Below are positions 1 through 11,865 of a stretch of DNA of 64,000 nucleotides, piece after piece. The stretch's first letter is position 1. The number at the start of each line of letters is the position of its first letter. A program made the translations under genes and the position numbers. Origin of the DNA: Troglohyphantes excavatus (lineage: Eukaryota > Arthropoda > Arachnida > Araneae > Linyphiidae); contig OZ010678.1 of NCBI GenBank assembly GCA_963932185.1, positions 13,449,144 to 13,513,143 on the forward strand. Reading direction: 5' to 3'. Under the pieces are notes generated by a model. It searched no databases and was not told the origin of the DNA. It worked only from the letters and a program-made list of their open reading frames with translations.

Positions 1-1632
1 GGGGCTACCGTCTCCAGTTTAACATTACTAAAAGGACATTACGTTGCTTACTGCACATAATTGAAAGAGATTCTCAGATTTTCTCCGAACACCAGTCCGG
101 ACGCTTCAGAGAGGGGCGGGGCCTAAGTCATGGAGGCACCTGATTGGCCGGTGGGCGTGGCATCGGCAGCAGCGAAGAAGTCCAGGAACTCTTGAAGCTT
201 TTCGACGGCGGAAGACTTTCCCTGGAGCCGCTGAATTAGGCTCTTTAGCCCGTTCTCTCCAGAGAAGATCGATGAGAGCTGCTTAAAGAGCTCGAGAAGC
301 AGAGCAACGTGGGATAGCTGTTGCTTGCAGAAAGTAGAGGGGGGATTATAGAGGTTTGGGCTGGGTGGCAAACAAGTCTTAGTTTTAGATTTTACATGGG
401 AATTAAATTGGTTTGGGCGGGCAGAATTAGTTTTATGACTTGGCCTTACAACGTTGGAGCGACCTTTGTTCCGTATCGCTGGAGGCCGCTTAGGAAATTT
501 TGGGCAGCTCCTGCTGCAGGCGACGTGGCCCGTCTGCAGGCAGTTGATGCAGGTAGGATCTTTACTGCGAGGCAGGATACAGTCACGGGTGGCATGGCCA
601 TCTCCACACTTAAGGCACCTTGCCTTCATGTGGCAATGGGTCGCGGCGTGGCCGAACCAATTGCAATTGTAACACTGCATCACGTTATTGCGCCTCCTGA
701 ATGGTTCCACTTTAACATGGACACCAAACAGGGTAGATATCTGGAGCAATTTATTATTGCCCGGTCGTCGGGGCGACTCGACCACGAGCATGCTCAGCGG
801 ATGCTTCCCGTTTCTGCTCTTAGGCCTAGTCACCTTGGTAGGTTCGAACCCCATCTTGGTTAGTTCAACCAACAGGTCACCACACGCCGTTACAAGAGGT
901 AGTCCCTTGACAACTACTTTGTAGGGCGCGCAGCTTCCAAGGAAGAATTCTTGTTTCTCCACCTTGAGAAACTCCAAGATAGAATCCGAGTCCGCCTCAG
1001 TGCATGGGGTTATCCTAATGAATTCGCCCGCAACTTTGCTGACGAATCCAAAAGGCAACAGTGCGCTTAGCTGACTCAGCGTAGCTGCATAGTTGTCCAT
1101 GCACTTGAGGAAGATGAAGGGTGGAACAATATCAGGAACATCATTATCCAATGAGTCGCGCATAACTTCCGCGACCGGCGTGGGGCTTCTTGACACCCCG
1201 TTACCGGTCACGTCGATAGCCGACTCATTGGAATCTGAATCCATTTTCAGATCGTCAGGAACAGTAGGCTTAGGCTTATCAAAAGACAAGTTCAGCCATC
1301 TCCGCACATCAGGGGTAAACTGTGCTACAATCCTTTCCAGCTCGAAAAGGTTTTTGAAGCATTCCAGCTCACTCATCATATCAGCATGCTGAATCAAGAC
1401 GTACAAATTCCCACGCGCTATGGAAATATCGGTCGCCTTGACCATCTTATCATATAACATGCAGTACACCGTCAGCTCATAGGAATCATCGCATTCCAGT
1501 TCCGGCATGGCCGCCATTGCCATTTGCAGTACCTCGAGAGAGCTCGTCATAATTCGGCGATGTATCTCTCGGTAGAAAAGTCCAAGCAGGAGCCTCGAGT
1601 TAGTACGTCATATCGCGACGGTGTCCTAACTC
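1..1632 (-). mobile_element. Jockey-like LINE, 5' part, cut by window start
   Basis: Minus-strand non-LTR retrotransposon. Its ORF1 occupies 123-1550 and about 80 bp of moderately GC-rich sequence upstream (1551-1632) probably is the 5' UTR; the sequence turns AT-rich beyond about 1635. Positions 1-122 lie downstream of the ORF1 stop, where ORF2 (endonuclease/reverse transcriptase) would begin, so the rest of the element would lie outside the window. The 5' boundary is inferred from composition only; no target-site duplication can be tested. Confidence 0.6.
123..1550 (-). CDS. LINE ORF1 (gag-like nucleic-acid-binding protein)
   Basis: A 475-residue intact frame starting at the ATG at 1548-1550. 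In Jockey-type LINEs this protein binds element RNA and acts as a nucleic-acid chaperone in the ribonucleoprotein particle. The C-terminal half holds three consecutive zinc knuckles: CYNCNWFGHAATHC at about residues 293-306, CLKCGDGHATRDC just after, and CINCLQTGHVACSRSC. The spacing of the first is C-x2-C-x4-H-x4-C. The region before them (about residues 195-285) resembles the PRE_C2HC domain that precedes knuckles in arthropod LINE ORF1 proteins; this is recognition from memory. The N-terminal 100 residues are acidic with possible helices. The stop is the TAG at 123-125. The open frame suggests a fairly young copy. The exact clade (Jockey or a relative) is uncertain because ORF2 is off the window. 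Confidence 0.85.
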   Translation of the reverse strand: MTSSLEVLQMAMAAMPELECDDSYELTVYCMLYDKMVKATDISIARGNLYVLIQHADMMSELECFKNLFELERIVAQFTPDVRRWLNLSFDKPKPTVPDDLKMDSDSNESAIDVTGNGVSRSPTPVAEVMRDSLDNDVPDIVPPFIFLKCMDNYAATLSQLSALLPFGFVSKVAGEFIRITPCTEADSDSILEFLKVEKQEFFLGSCAPYKVVVKGLPLVTACGDLLVELTKMGFEPTKVTRPKSRNGKHPLSMLVVESPRRPGNNKLLQISTLFGVHVKVEPFRRRNNVMQCYNCNWFGHAATHCHMKARCLKCGDGHATRDCILPRSKDPTCINCLQTGHVACSRSCPKFPKRPPAIRNKGRSNVVRPSHKTNSARPNQFNSHVKSKTKTCLPPSPNLYNPPSTFCKQQLSHVALLLELFKQLSSIFSGENGLKSLIQRLQGKSSAVEKLQEFLDFFAAADATPTGQSGASMT

Positions 1633-2826
1633 CTTAATTCATAAGTATAATTTCAGAAATTTAAATACTATTGAATCAGGTGTAAAAAAAAATTGGAATG
1701 TTCCGAAATGTTCGAAATGATTGTTTCTGTAAATACTTTTTATTATTTCAGCAAATAAATCGAAAATATTTCAGATGAAACTTCATAAAAATATCGTTTG
1801 CAATATTTCAAGAATTATAGAATACTGTCATTACATACAGTGGCGTAGCCAGGATTGTCCGAAGGGGGGGGTCCATAAATTATTTTTGGTCCGACCAAAA
1901 CCAAATATTTGTTTTTTATTAATAACTGATTTGAAATTTTTTTAACTAATAATTTTAATTAAATTTAATTAATAATTTGAATAACATTTAGTTAATAATT
2001 TGAATAAATGTTAATTAATAATTTTAAATTATTAATTTTAATTAATCATTTTAAATTAGCAATTTTAATTAATCATTTTTAATTAATAATTTTAAATTAG
2101 CAATTTTAATTGATAATATTAAATTAGTAATTTTAATTAATCATAATAATTTTTAAGTAGTAATTTTAAATTAGTAAATTTAAATTATGATATTTTTTAA
2201 TTTAAACAGTAGTTTTAAATTAAAATTATAATTAATAATTTTAATTGATTAAATATTATTTATAAATTATAATTAAGAAGTAAATTAAAAGCTTAAAACA
2301 CGTAGGCAGTGCCGTCACACAAAAAAATTTGGGGGGTGGGGGGGTTGAGACAAGAAATTTCCCAACTTAACGATTCGAAATTCCCTACTTAACGGCGTCG
2401 GGTACGGATACCAGCTCAGGTGTTATTCTCGTTATCTGACCATGATTAAAAAATACGAGGCATTATTCCCAGGTCTTTTCTTAGAGATAGACCCGAACCA
2501 ACGTTGTGGCACGCAACATTTGTTGCACGCATGTTCCAGTGCAGTGTCCGTTCTAAGTGCGATGTTAATTAACCAAACTTAACGTGGAAATTTTGAACAC
2601 AACAGTGCTAAAAATTCCTAGTTCCAACTTATCAACTTTTTATAGGATAATTTTATTGTGGAAGTCATATGGGAGGGGGGGGGGGGGGGATAACAAATAC
2701 AGCCATGTTCTGAAAATGTAACATGATCTGTAAATAGTGGGAGTGAAAGGAACTCGGCAGTTGTGTTAACCCAACAGCCATTGCTAATCTTAACATAAAA
2801 CAATATTCAAAAATAAAAAGTATCTA

Positions 2827-3799
2827 CTGTCCTCCCACCAACAGAAGAGCTCTTCAAAGTTTTCTTCAAAGGTTGAAGCTTGTTGAAATTTTTTTTAATT
2901 GTTGTAAAAGTTTTAAGCAACTCGATCTATAAAACTTGTTATTCAGACTCTTAGAAATAGCTTTCCTTTAATACTGTTAGATGCTGATGGTGCTAGATAC
3001 TGGGAATATTAATTGTCTAACATTATTACATTTTATGTAATTCTGCAAATAAAGATAAAAAAAGTATATATATCCCCATCCCCCCCCCCCCCTAGATGTT
3101 TTACCTGTTTTGATTATAGTTAAAATGTTATTTTTTTTTTGCAGGGGGGGGGGGGGGGGAGAGTATAACAAAATTTGTGGGAGCGCCCAAATCAAACGCT
3201 TGCTTGTGTCTAAAAAGTTTCTTGAACATATCCTGATCTTTGGAAACTTTTTTAAAGTTAGGTAATCTTTAAAAAAGTTGTTTAAGCTTCTAAGACCACA
3301 AGAATTGCCTTCAATTTATTTAATATATAATTTTGTAAATACACTTTGTAGCTCTTATATTTTTTTTAGCAAGAATGATGTTATATATTTCATACTAAAA
3401 TTAATGCGCTTTCAGTTTATTAGAATAAAATATAAACAGAGTAAAATAGTGGGTTTAAAAACACTTTCGTTATTAAAAATAATAAACCTCAAATGAAATT
3501 TTAAAAAAAAATAGACCATTGTGTATTCCATAAATTACCGTTGACTTTTGTTTTAAAACGATAATCTACTCTTATTTTATACAGATAAATATTATTTAAA
3601 ACTGAAAACAAGTTTTCTTAAACAACCTTTTTCCTTCCACCATATTACCGTTGTGAGTTTATTTGTAAGTCGATTAAAGTAAGGATAAACTCGCCAAAAT
3701 AGCATCCACCCCAACATCATTTACCCGAATCCCCTACTTCATTTGGAACTTTCCACGTTGGCAACCCAACTCAGAGTTTATCTCGTTGTGGTAAGACAG
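2827..3799. mobile_element. TA-flanked TIR insertion (Tc1/mariner-like MITE) inside hAT-N copy 1
   Basis: Present in hAT-N copy 1 and absent from copy 2, which reads straight through at about 46201. The insert starts CTGTCCTCCCACCAAC and its other end, reverse-complemented, reads CTGTCTTACCACAAC, an imperfect inverted repeat. TA lies on both sides (2825-2826 and 3800-3801). A TA duplication fits Tc1/mariner-type elements. No transposase is recognisable. Two poly-C/G runs (near 3080 and 3146) lie inside. Confidence 0.65.
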
Positions 3800-4291
3800 T
3801 ACATACCAATATGACCATATTTATCAAGTAGTAATTAAATTATAATTTTTTTTAATTAATAACCATTTTAATTCTAAATTAATCAATGCACGAAAACAGG
3901 AATTTAAATTATTATAAATAAATTCAATAAACTTAGAAGTATTCAAAGAGAGAATCCTCCAAAGTTAATGTTAAAACGAAACACATATCACATAAAATTA
4001 GGTAAAGAAAATAGGTACTGAAAGATGCGTCCTCTGCGCATAAGATTTTTCGTAGCAATCGTATCGAAGGCCGAGAATTTTTTTTAACCGAGGGGTGATT
4101 TAAATAAAAGAACCCAACGAAAGTTCTGGAAGTTTCTATTTGAAACTGGTAAAAACTAAAAAAAAAATATTTATAGAAAACCACAAAGGAAACGCACACG
4201 CACAGCGTCAACTTTACACAATTTTGTGATTGGTTAATCACAAAACAAAACAAAATAACAAAAAAAAATCCTAGACACGAGACTATAAATT

Positions 4292-4348
4292 TATATGGGA
4301 CTGACGCGCCAGTCCCATATATTCGAAGCGCCATGGCGCTTCGAATAT
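4292..4348. repeat. Twin adjacent palindromes within hAT-N copy 1
   Basis: Two back-to-back palindromes. The first (4292-4321) is a 30-bp palindrome with one central mismatch around a CGCGCC core. The second (4322-4345, extendable to 4319-4348) is perfect and centred on CCATGG. The same pair is in copy 2 at 46689-46742, where the first palindrome is perfect with core GGCGCGCC. Confidence 0.9.
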
Positions 4349-5685
4349 TAGCTGAAAGAAATTTTACATTGTGGAAGGCAAAACCAATAGGGTTATATGA
4401 AACAAAAGTGATTTTCGAATAAAAAGGAGAGGATTTTGATTTAGACAATCGCACCTAACACAATTAAAAGAGAAGTTATTTTAATAAAAAGAACACTGTG
4501 TGACGTTTGCGTAAAGTGCAACGCCATATATTTTAAAATTCTTTAAATGATAATCTGAACGTTAAAACATATAATATAACTTTGACAATAACGAACAACA
4601 GAATGAGCAGATGCGACCATTTTTTAGTCGCCTGCTGGAAATCTGAAAACATTGCTCCTTAATTTAAACAATTTATTATATATTTAAAATGTGGGATTTT
4701 TTTTAAGGAAACGATGCCACGGTTAAAATTTTTTTTCGCTTGACGCAATAAAAAATACAATGAAATTTATAAAACAGTTCCGCCACTGGCGTTGTCTTGG
4801 CTACAGACTACATTAGTCAACTCCACCTGGAGCGTCATATCGGTCGAAAGTGTGCAGTGAACTCTCTAACCAAACACACGAATTTAAGTTTAATTTTACA
4901 AGTTGGACAATTTCTAATTTTCCCTTAATAACCTTGGTGTTTTTGCTTTCATTTGTTAAAAATATTAATTTTCTTCAGACATAAATTTTCCCAACTCGGG
5001 TATTTTTAAACCTTGAAATTCCCAACTTTTAGGGTTTCCAAATTATTGGGGGTGGGGGTCGGACTCCCCCCCAAACCTCCACGGCGCGACGTGCCTGCAC
5101 TTAGGGGATGAATGGGTCAGGGAAAATACCTTACTTCAAAGCAAGCAATTTCTGGATTGATGCACTGTGAATTCCAGCTCAACTGCCGCCCCATTTCAAG
5201 TGTTACGAAAAGTATCCTTTTACATGTAAAAACAAGCAAGACAATCATACAGACCTACCCCATCGTCCCCCCCCCCCCCCCCCCACACAAAAAGTCGAAT
5301 TTTCTGTCTTCAAGGTTGTTTCACCATTGTTCTCCTTAAAATCGTCCCTTCAGGGGACAGAAGGGAAAGGAGCAGGAGAAACATGTGGGGTAGACTAGGA
5401 AATACGACGTGTGTTTTCTCTATAGAAATCAAAGAAAAAATCTTCGTTTTTTTTTTTTTTTTTTTTTTTTTTTGCATTTGTTATTTAAAAAAAAAAAAAA
5501 AAAAAAAAACTGGCTATGGGGGGGGGGGGGGGGGGGTTCTAACCCAAAGTAACCCAATGCTGGCTACGCCACTGATTACATATGATTAAACCACTTCCTT
5601 ATAACGACTGCCACTTGAAGATTAATTTTTTTACTATGATTGGTAAAGATCATTAAAAGGTATGTTTTATTGATTTAAGTTAAGT

Positions 5686-5805
5686 ATGAACAACGAAAGA
5701 CTGACTGGTTTAGCACTTATAGTGATACATTACCCAGAGCCATTTTCTGCTGAAGATGTTTTAAATGTAATGGCTAGAAATGTGGAAAGAAGATTATTAT
5801 TGTAA
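5686..5805 (+). pseudogene. C-terminal remnant of a hAT transposase
   Basis: A 39-codon frame, MNNERLTGLALIVIHYPEPF followed by SAEDVLNVMA and ending RRLLL-stop. This matches, from memory, the extreme C-terminus of hAT/ZMYM1-like transposases (the last helix of the dimerisation domain, typically ERL-x-GLALL-x-IH then a motif ending RRL). Nothing upstream keeps the frame, so the rest of the gene is lost. A near-identical remnant lies at 35266-35385. The surrounding 5677-5944 is the 3' part of a hAT element. Confidence 0.6.
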
Positions 5806-5944
5806 AATTTTAATGTAATTTATTTTTAATATTTCCAATATTTTTAACATTTTCGTTTTATCTAATATAATTTTAAGTAAGGTATTGGAATTTAATGAAT
5901 TGACTAATAATAATTTCAATTTTTATAATTTCAAGTAAGTTTAA

Positions 5945-7454
5945 TCATTTGGTTAAGTAGTTTTTTAATTATGAATACCGAAAGTTTAGAACTCGTAATG
6001 TTAAATTAATTTCTTAAACTTTTAATCATATATTTCGAAATAATAATTTTATTAAGCTGATATTTTTATCTCTGTTACTTCTAAACGACCCACATAAAAT
6101 ACACTAACCTTCATTACTTATATTTATATTTTTTAATTTTATTTAAATTAGGATATTAATATTCATAAAACTTACGAATGCTATATTTTGATAGTAATGG
6201 ATTCAGAAAAACGCTTTATATGCATATCTAAAATTTCATGATTTTCCTCTTTGTAGTTTTTTTGCTATATTTAAATGTGCATCAAATGATCATTTCAGGG
6301 GTCATACACAAATTTAAATTCTACAGAACTTAACAGAAATCTTCACTAATTTTGAGAATTAAAAGCGCTGTGATCGCGTTGGCATAAAATTCTAAATTCT
6401 TATATAAAGGCGAGGGGTATACGGGAGTGGAGGAATGAATGACCACGGGAAAAGAAGAACCACGGCTAACGACAAAACATTTTCTACCCGCGTCCATTTC
6501 GTATTCCAAATAAAACGTGGAGGTAGCCCCTCAAATAAGTTGGATACATATTGTCTAATATATCTGCATATAAATGTAGGAAATTAACGAAAATTTATAT
6601 TTAGATTATTTTGAGGGCGGGGAACATTTCTGCGCTGTCAAAAGTAGGTGTTGCTATTGAAAATTTTAAAGGTGGTGCAAATTCGAGTATAAAGATAGTC
6701 CCCTATGCAAATTTTGTGTATATCAATGTATAGTAGACTTTATTCCCTACAAAATGGTTATATTAAGTTTAGCTCTACTATAAAAACTAACGAAATAATC
6801 CTTGGTGGTTCTTTTTTTTTCCCGCGGCTGTACATACATCCACGATTGTATAACCAACTTCTCCATATTATCAATCTTTCCAGTTCTTGCAGGAACGTGC
6901 AAATAAAATATCTTTACAAATTAGAACTTTTAACACTGTTGTTCCCCTTGATGATGACAAATTAAAAATATTATTTATTTCGCTATAAATATTGTGATTG
7001 TATCAATTTTGTAACTTTTTCGTTCCCGTGAGTAGAACGGGTATTTCAGCTAGTAAAGTATAAACGTTACCAATATTTTTTAGCATGAATTACTGTAATT
7101 ACTTGTAAACATAGTGACCAACAAAATAAAACATCGGATTATTTTGAAATAGCATTCCTGCTTTTGGAGAAATTCGAATAATATTTTTAAAATTATTTCT
7201 CGTTTAATTGGATAAAAAACAAATTCGCCTATATTTCGGTTATAACTCATTTTATTGCTGCGGTGATAAAGGATGGGAAAAATAATTTAGCCAACAAATT
7301 TTAACAATTTGAAATGTCTTATGAGAAATCAACGCTTCAAAAGTACTAATTTGAAAAAACAAAATTACTATTTTACAAAAAAAAAAAAAAAAAAAAAAAA
7401 ATATTAAATTACTGTGTAAATAAAATACATATTTAAATTTTTTATCTCATAAAG
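5945..7454 (+). repeat. Dispersed repeat family H, copy 1 (left part)
   Basis: Shared with 27902-29036 and with 37673-38117 plus 40619-41175. Copies 1 and 2 both begin TCATTTGGTTAAGTAG. The sequence upstream of copy 1 matches 35485-35520, which continues without H, giving a likely empty site on the 5' side. H resumes after element G at 11539 to about 11600. No protein is encoded. A short CCCGT/ACGGG stem followed by CTAG at 7025-7053 looks Helitron-like, but homology between copies continues past it. Confidence 0.75.
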
Positions 7455-8614
7455 CATAGCCACCTACAAGAAGATGCCCTCCGATTTGGCGAAAATCCCA
7501 TTGGAGAAACGGCAACAGGGTGTTGCTTGGCAAATCCGCTAGGTGGCACTGATTACCCCCTGGTTTTTTTGTTTTGTTTACATTTATGCGCACACTGAAT
7601 ACTTATTTGACATGCCCAGTTATATGGTTACTCACTGAATCTACCGCGAGTCAACTGACTGAATTGAGACGTAGATCTTTTTTTTTAAATAAGGTTTATT
7701 AAAAAATATTTTTAATAATATTTTACACAAATATAAATGTTTTGTTTATATTTAATCCACAAAAAATAAACGATACCCTTTGTTTACATCTGCCAGCTAC
7801 GGATATTCATTGAATCAACTGACTGAATTGAGAAATAATTTTTGTTTAAATAAGATTTATTATAAATTAATTTAATGATATTTTATAAATATAAAGTTAT
7901 TTTGTCATATTAATCCACGAAGCTAAGCGAAATTCTTTGTTTATAATCTGCCAGCTATGGATGTTCACGGAATCAACTAACTGAATTAAAATATGATTTA
8001 TTATATAATAATTTAAGGTATTTTACAAATATAAAGAAAAAATATTTTACAAATAAACACAAGCATATACTAGAAAATAAAATCTTCATTCTGAGTGAAA
8101 TGTCCATAATATATTAAACTGGAATCGTAATTTCCATATACAAAGTGTAATCATGTATTTTATATTTTAAGGGTATAAAACGGAAAATCTAATTACTAGA
8201 TAAATATATTCAAATTAAAAATCAATTCCGCAACTGTTGCCGAAACTGTTTTCACACATATCAATCGCACTTAAGTTTTCATTAAACTTTACAAAAACGT
8301 TTTCTTTGTGTGTAAAACACAAAGTTTATCAACATAACTAGATATTAAAAATTAAATGCACTATAAAAGTATACAAAAAAAAAAAAAATTACGGACATGT
8401 GATTGATAAAACAAATTAAAAATAAATAGTTGAGATTTTAATTGTTTAGTGATTGATATGCAGTTAGTTAAAGTCAGTCAGTATCATTTAATGAAATGAA
8501 ATTCGCGGATTTCCGCTAAATCTTGTGCCTTTAATCAGAACAAAGATTTTAAATCTTCATACATTAACTTTCCTTACGTGAAAATATTACTAATAACAAA
8601 CATCAAACAAAACG

Positions 8615-9611
8615 ACTAGCATCTCCATGTACGCTCGCCTGTGTGAGGAAAATCATCTTGGCGTGATAATTGTTCCAGCTTTGGCGATATTGATAAGTTT
8701 AGTATTTCGCAACCCTGTGGAAGGAATTGCTGTTCGACATTTTGACTGACCTTTTTTGTTTTGTTTTTTAAATGGCATTGTAATTGTAGCATGGAGAAGA
8801 GCTAGTTTTTTCGCAATAAATTGCGACCATGGTAATTTCACGATTTAAGAACATGCATTCGATTTATTGATATATATATATTTTAATATATTTATTGGAT
8901 TGTAATTCGCAATTTTAATATTATTGTAATTATAAAAATGATTTTACGAATATCTAAGAAATTATATTATACCATCGTGGGACATACCATAAACCAAGTT
9001 GGCCATTTATTCACCCCGAGACCTTTGTAACATTAACTTTGTTATATTAAAATAGTATAAATTTAGTTTGCTTATAATTACAGAAAAGGATTTATGAATT
9101 ATAAGAAATGCTTATGTGAATCAAAAATACTCCATACACAAATACAATTTCTTTATAAACATTCGTTATGTATTTCAAATTAACCTTATATAACTTGTAA
9201 CTTCCATAAATTACTTGCTTTTTTTCTGTTTTTTATTCTTAATTTTTTTTCTACAGAATACTTAATTACAAAATATTAAAGATATTATACTTTGTTTATT
9301 AGTTCAAATTTTTAATGTTTTATAAGACTATTTTGAAATAAATACTACACTTTATTTCGAGCGCCCACTCTTTCCTCATTAATAAGCAGAAAATTTTCCC
9401 CCTCCCTCCACACATCTACGCCAAACAGTTGAATATCAATAAAAAAAAACATCAATTTAAACAACCATATGCTGTAAGCTTGAATCTCCCGGGGAAGGGT
9501 ATAAATGCCATACAAGGTTGCAACATTTGGCAATTTATACCCTCACCGCCAAACAATTATCGCGCCAAGATGCTTTTCCTCACACAGGCGAGCGCACATG
9601 GAGATGCTAGT
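8615..9611. mobile_element. Mutator-like foldback element
   Basis: About 60-bp inverted repeats begin ACTAGCATCTCCATGTRCGC at the left and end with the complement at the right. The 9-bp sequence AACAAAACG flanks both sides exactly (8606-8614 and 9612-9620). A 9-bp duplication with long TIRs is characteristic of Mutator-like elements. The 870-bp interior is AT-rich without a coding frame, so this is non-autonomous. Confidence 0.85.
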
Positions 9612-9867
9612 AACAAAACGCCAATATTAGAAATCAAAAGTACATACCTTACGTAAATAGATTCACATTTTAATGTCTCTTTTCATCACCCGGAATTTTG
9701 TGAATACTATTCGATTTATCCTTTGTATGGGCATCCTTTGAATGGGTATGGCACAATGCACTATTTTAAATTTATAGTGCTAATTTTTTAGCAAAGCCGT
9801 TAAATACACTGCCGAAACCGCGCGGTATTTCAATATAGCGCCATTAACTAATATGAGCGGGAGGAAC

Positions 9868-11406
9868 CACTGAACTCTAATAGGGTTGCTGGAAGGCTGA
9901 AAGCCGGTTTCGCCAATAGGGGAAATGAAGGTATGGCGTCTTTCGCCAACTCAACTCAAAAAAGGGACGGGAGATAGGAGTTTCCATGCTAAAATCGCTT
10001 TATTTAAAAATTTATTGCGCTCTAAGTACAACTCTTTTGATAACGCTGATTATTGCAAAAAATCACGGAAATATTGTAGATAGCGAGAAAAAATTTTGTT
10101 TGTGTTGCTTTTATGGGGAAATATTATTTTTTAGAAGTTTTATACGTCTACGTTTATTAACTTTTAACGGTAATTTTAGTTATTTTATGGTTCAATGCCT
10201 AAAATATTGCCATAATTAATTGAAGGAATTTAATATTAATTAATAAAAAATTAATTAACATTAAAATAATTAATAATTAACAACATAATTATTTTTTTAA
10301 TTGTAATAAAATTTTAAAAACTATATTTTAATTGGTACTAATTAGCATGTATAGTACCACTTAGCAATATGGGACCGAGTTTTAATTATGATTTATTACA
10401 CAAGCAGCAAATAATAAACTAACAATTTTTATAATAGTGTGATTAAATTTTTAATTTGAAGAAAATATATACAAAAATTATTATGCAATAATACTCTTTA
10501 ATAATTAGACTAACTGTGCTTTATTAATTAAACTATTAATTAGATTATACTTTATTAATTAAACTAATTATATTATATACTTTATTAATTAACTATTAAT
10601 TATATTATATACTTTATTAATTAAATTATTAATTATATTACTTTATAATTAAACTATTAATTATATTATATACTTTATTAATTAGACTACACTTTATTAA
10701 TTATAATACTAATTAGATTATACTTTATTTATTAGATTATACTATTAATTAGATTAAACTGTGTTAATTAAACTATATTTTATTAATTAGATTCATTTAT
10801 TAATTAGATTAAACTGTGTTAATTAAACTATATTTTATTAATTAGATTCATTTATTAATTAGAGTAAGAATAATTAATTAAATAATTATCAATAAGCGAA
10901 TTTACAAATAATTACGATAACTTCGGCCTTATAAGTCGGTCTTATAGTTATAATCGATAAATATACTTTTGTAATACAATACAAAAAGTAATCCCTATTG
11001 CAATGTAACCGGAATAAAACAAATTTACTCACTATTTTTTAGTTCAAATATAGTGTTTTTCTGGAACTCTTAATTAAAAATTATAATATAATTGATTTTA
11101 AAACGTAATTAAACATTTTAGTAACTTTTCAAAAACATAATAAAAGGAAATGTTATGTGATTAATGATTTATTAAATTTCCCTTTAAAAAATCCGTATCT
11201 AACGTCTAAACTCGTATACTATAATCCAATTATCACGTAAAATAGCTCGCCAACTGTAGGCAAAATATAATTGAAACAGCATCAAAAGCAAGCGATAAAA
11301 GTCGCCCATCTGGCAGCCATGTGCCTAACTCAACCCATTTTCGCGCCCATGCAGGCTTCATCGGCTTCAATTCCCTTCTTCCTTCTAGGTCTTATACATT
11401 TCTATG
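9868..11406 (+). mobile_element. Family D element, copy 1
   Basis: Starts CACTGAACTCTAATAGGG and ends ACATTTCTATG. A perfect 8-bp target-site duplication, GGAGGAAC, lies at 9860-9867 and 11407-11414. The ends are only weakly inverted (CACTGAAC against CATAGAAA on the complement). 8-bp duplications and CA-starting ends suggest a hAT-like, non-autonomous family. Three other copies (24750-26250, 41963-43202, 43222-49932) have their own different duplications, so these are independent insertions. The interior holds an AT minisatellite. Confidence 0.88.
10497..10866. repeat. AT minisatellite in D copy 1
   Basis: Degenerate tandem units of about 30-37 bp built from the words ACTTTATTAATTAAACTATT and AATTATATTATAT. 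The same array type occurs in reverse orientation at 25045-25690 and again at 44575-45050, always inside family D, with different copy numbers. It is therefore a length-variable core of the element. Confidence 0.85.
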
Positions 11407-11865
11407 GGAGGAACGGATGACGCAATCATTCGACAGACCAGCAGGGGGTAAGCAGCGCCATCTAGTAACCAGTAGCGATGCTTGGTGTTGCCTACTTTTG
11501 GGTCCAAATCGGAGGGCATCTTCTTGTAGGTGGCTATGCATAAAGTTGTAAGTTATTTTACTTTTGTCAACGTTGTCACGCTTAAAACGCTTGTACGTTG
11601 TAACGCTAATCGTAATCAAACATTACGAGGCGTAACTTAGGTATATTAAGACGCTTGAATGTAGGCGGAAATAGGTAGCCAGAAGTACATCACACGCAAT
11701 TATCCATATAAATAACTACATTTTAATATTAAACCAAATAATTCTGTGCAACAATAGACAAAGCAAGGTACAAATGTATATTTAGCTTAGAATTTTAATT
11801 TAATCTTTCGCAACAAACCATAAACCTTGCATATAAGATAGCCTTGCTCCCAAAGATTTTTAGTG

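Larger units (their letters stand above)
1838..5574. mobile_element. Non-autonomous hAT element, copy 1 (family hAT-N)
   Basis: Begins CAGTGGCGTAGCCAG and ends CTGGCTACGCCACTG, a 15-bp terminal inverted repeat. It is flanked by a perfect 8-bp target-site duplication, ATTACATA (1830-1837 and 5575-5582), the hAT signature. No transposase frame is visible inside. Both ends carry long G or C runs, and 1970-2290 is an AT-only block of repeated TTTTAATTAAT-like words. A second copy lies at 45149-49613. After removal of the later insertions the two are about 2.76 and 2.82 kb, so the family length is near 2.8 kb. Confidence 0.93.
7455..11538. mobile_element. TIR element family G, carrying two nested insertions
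   Basis: Left end CATAGCCACCTACAAGAAGA at 7455; the right end is its reverse complement ending at 11538. About 36 bp of TIR are nearly perfect and similarity continues weakly for about 100 bp. CATAAAG occurs on both sides (7448-7454 and 11539-11545), so the target-site duplication is about 5-7 bp. The family H copy at 41110-41135 reads straight across the site, a natural empty site. The element contains a MULE-like foldback (8615-9611) and D copy 1 (9868-11406). The remaining 1.5 kb is AT-rich and non-coding. Confidence 0.75.

Noticed and set aside
835..852. GGTTCGAACCCCATC, a tRNA B-box-like word
   Set aside because: It lies inside the open LINE ORF1 on the other strand, with no A box or cloverleaf around it.
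2618..2803. Small frames ending in proline runs (also 46228-45983, 5112-5339, 47521-47832)
   Set aside because: They cross G/C homopolymers inside hAT-N elements and encode nothing recognisable; conservation between copies reflects element homology.
3933..4454. 173-codon minus-strand frame in hAT-N copy 1
   Set aside because: The equivalent region in copy 2 is split into shorter frames, and the sequence runs through the palindromes; not a conserved protein.
7025..7054. CCCGT/ACGGG stem followed by CTAG and T as a Helitron end
   Set aside because: Copies near 28985 and 40676 remain homologous on both sides of the CTAG, so it is not the boundary of the repeat.
10497..10866. Regularly spaced repeats resembling a CRISPR array
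   Set aside because: Simple AT minisatellite in a eukaryotic transposon, with no constant repeat and unique-spacer pattern.
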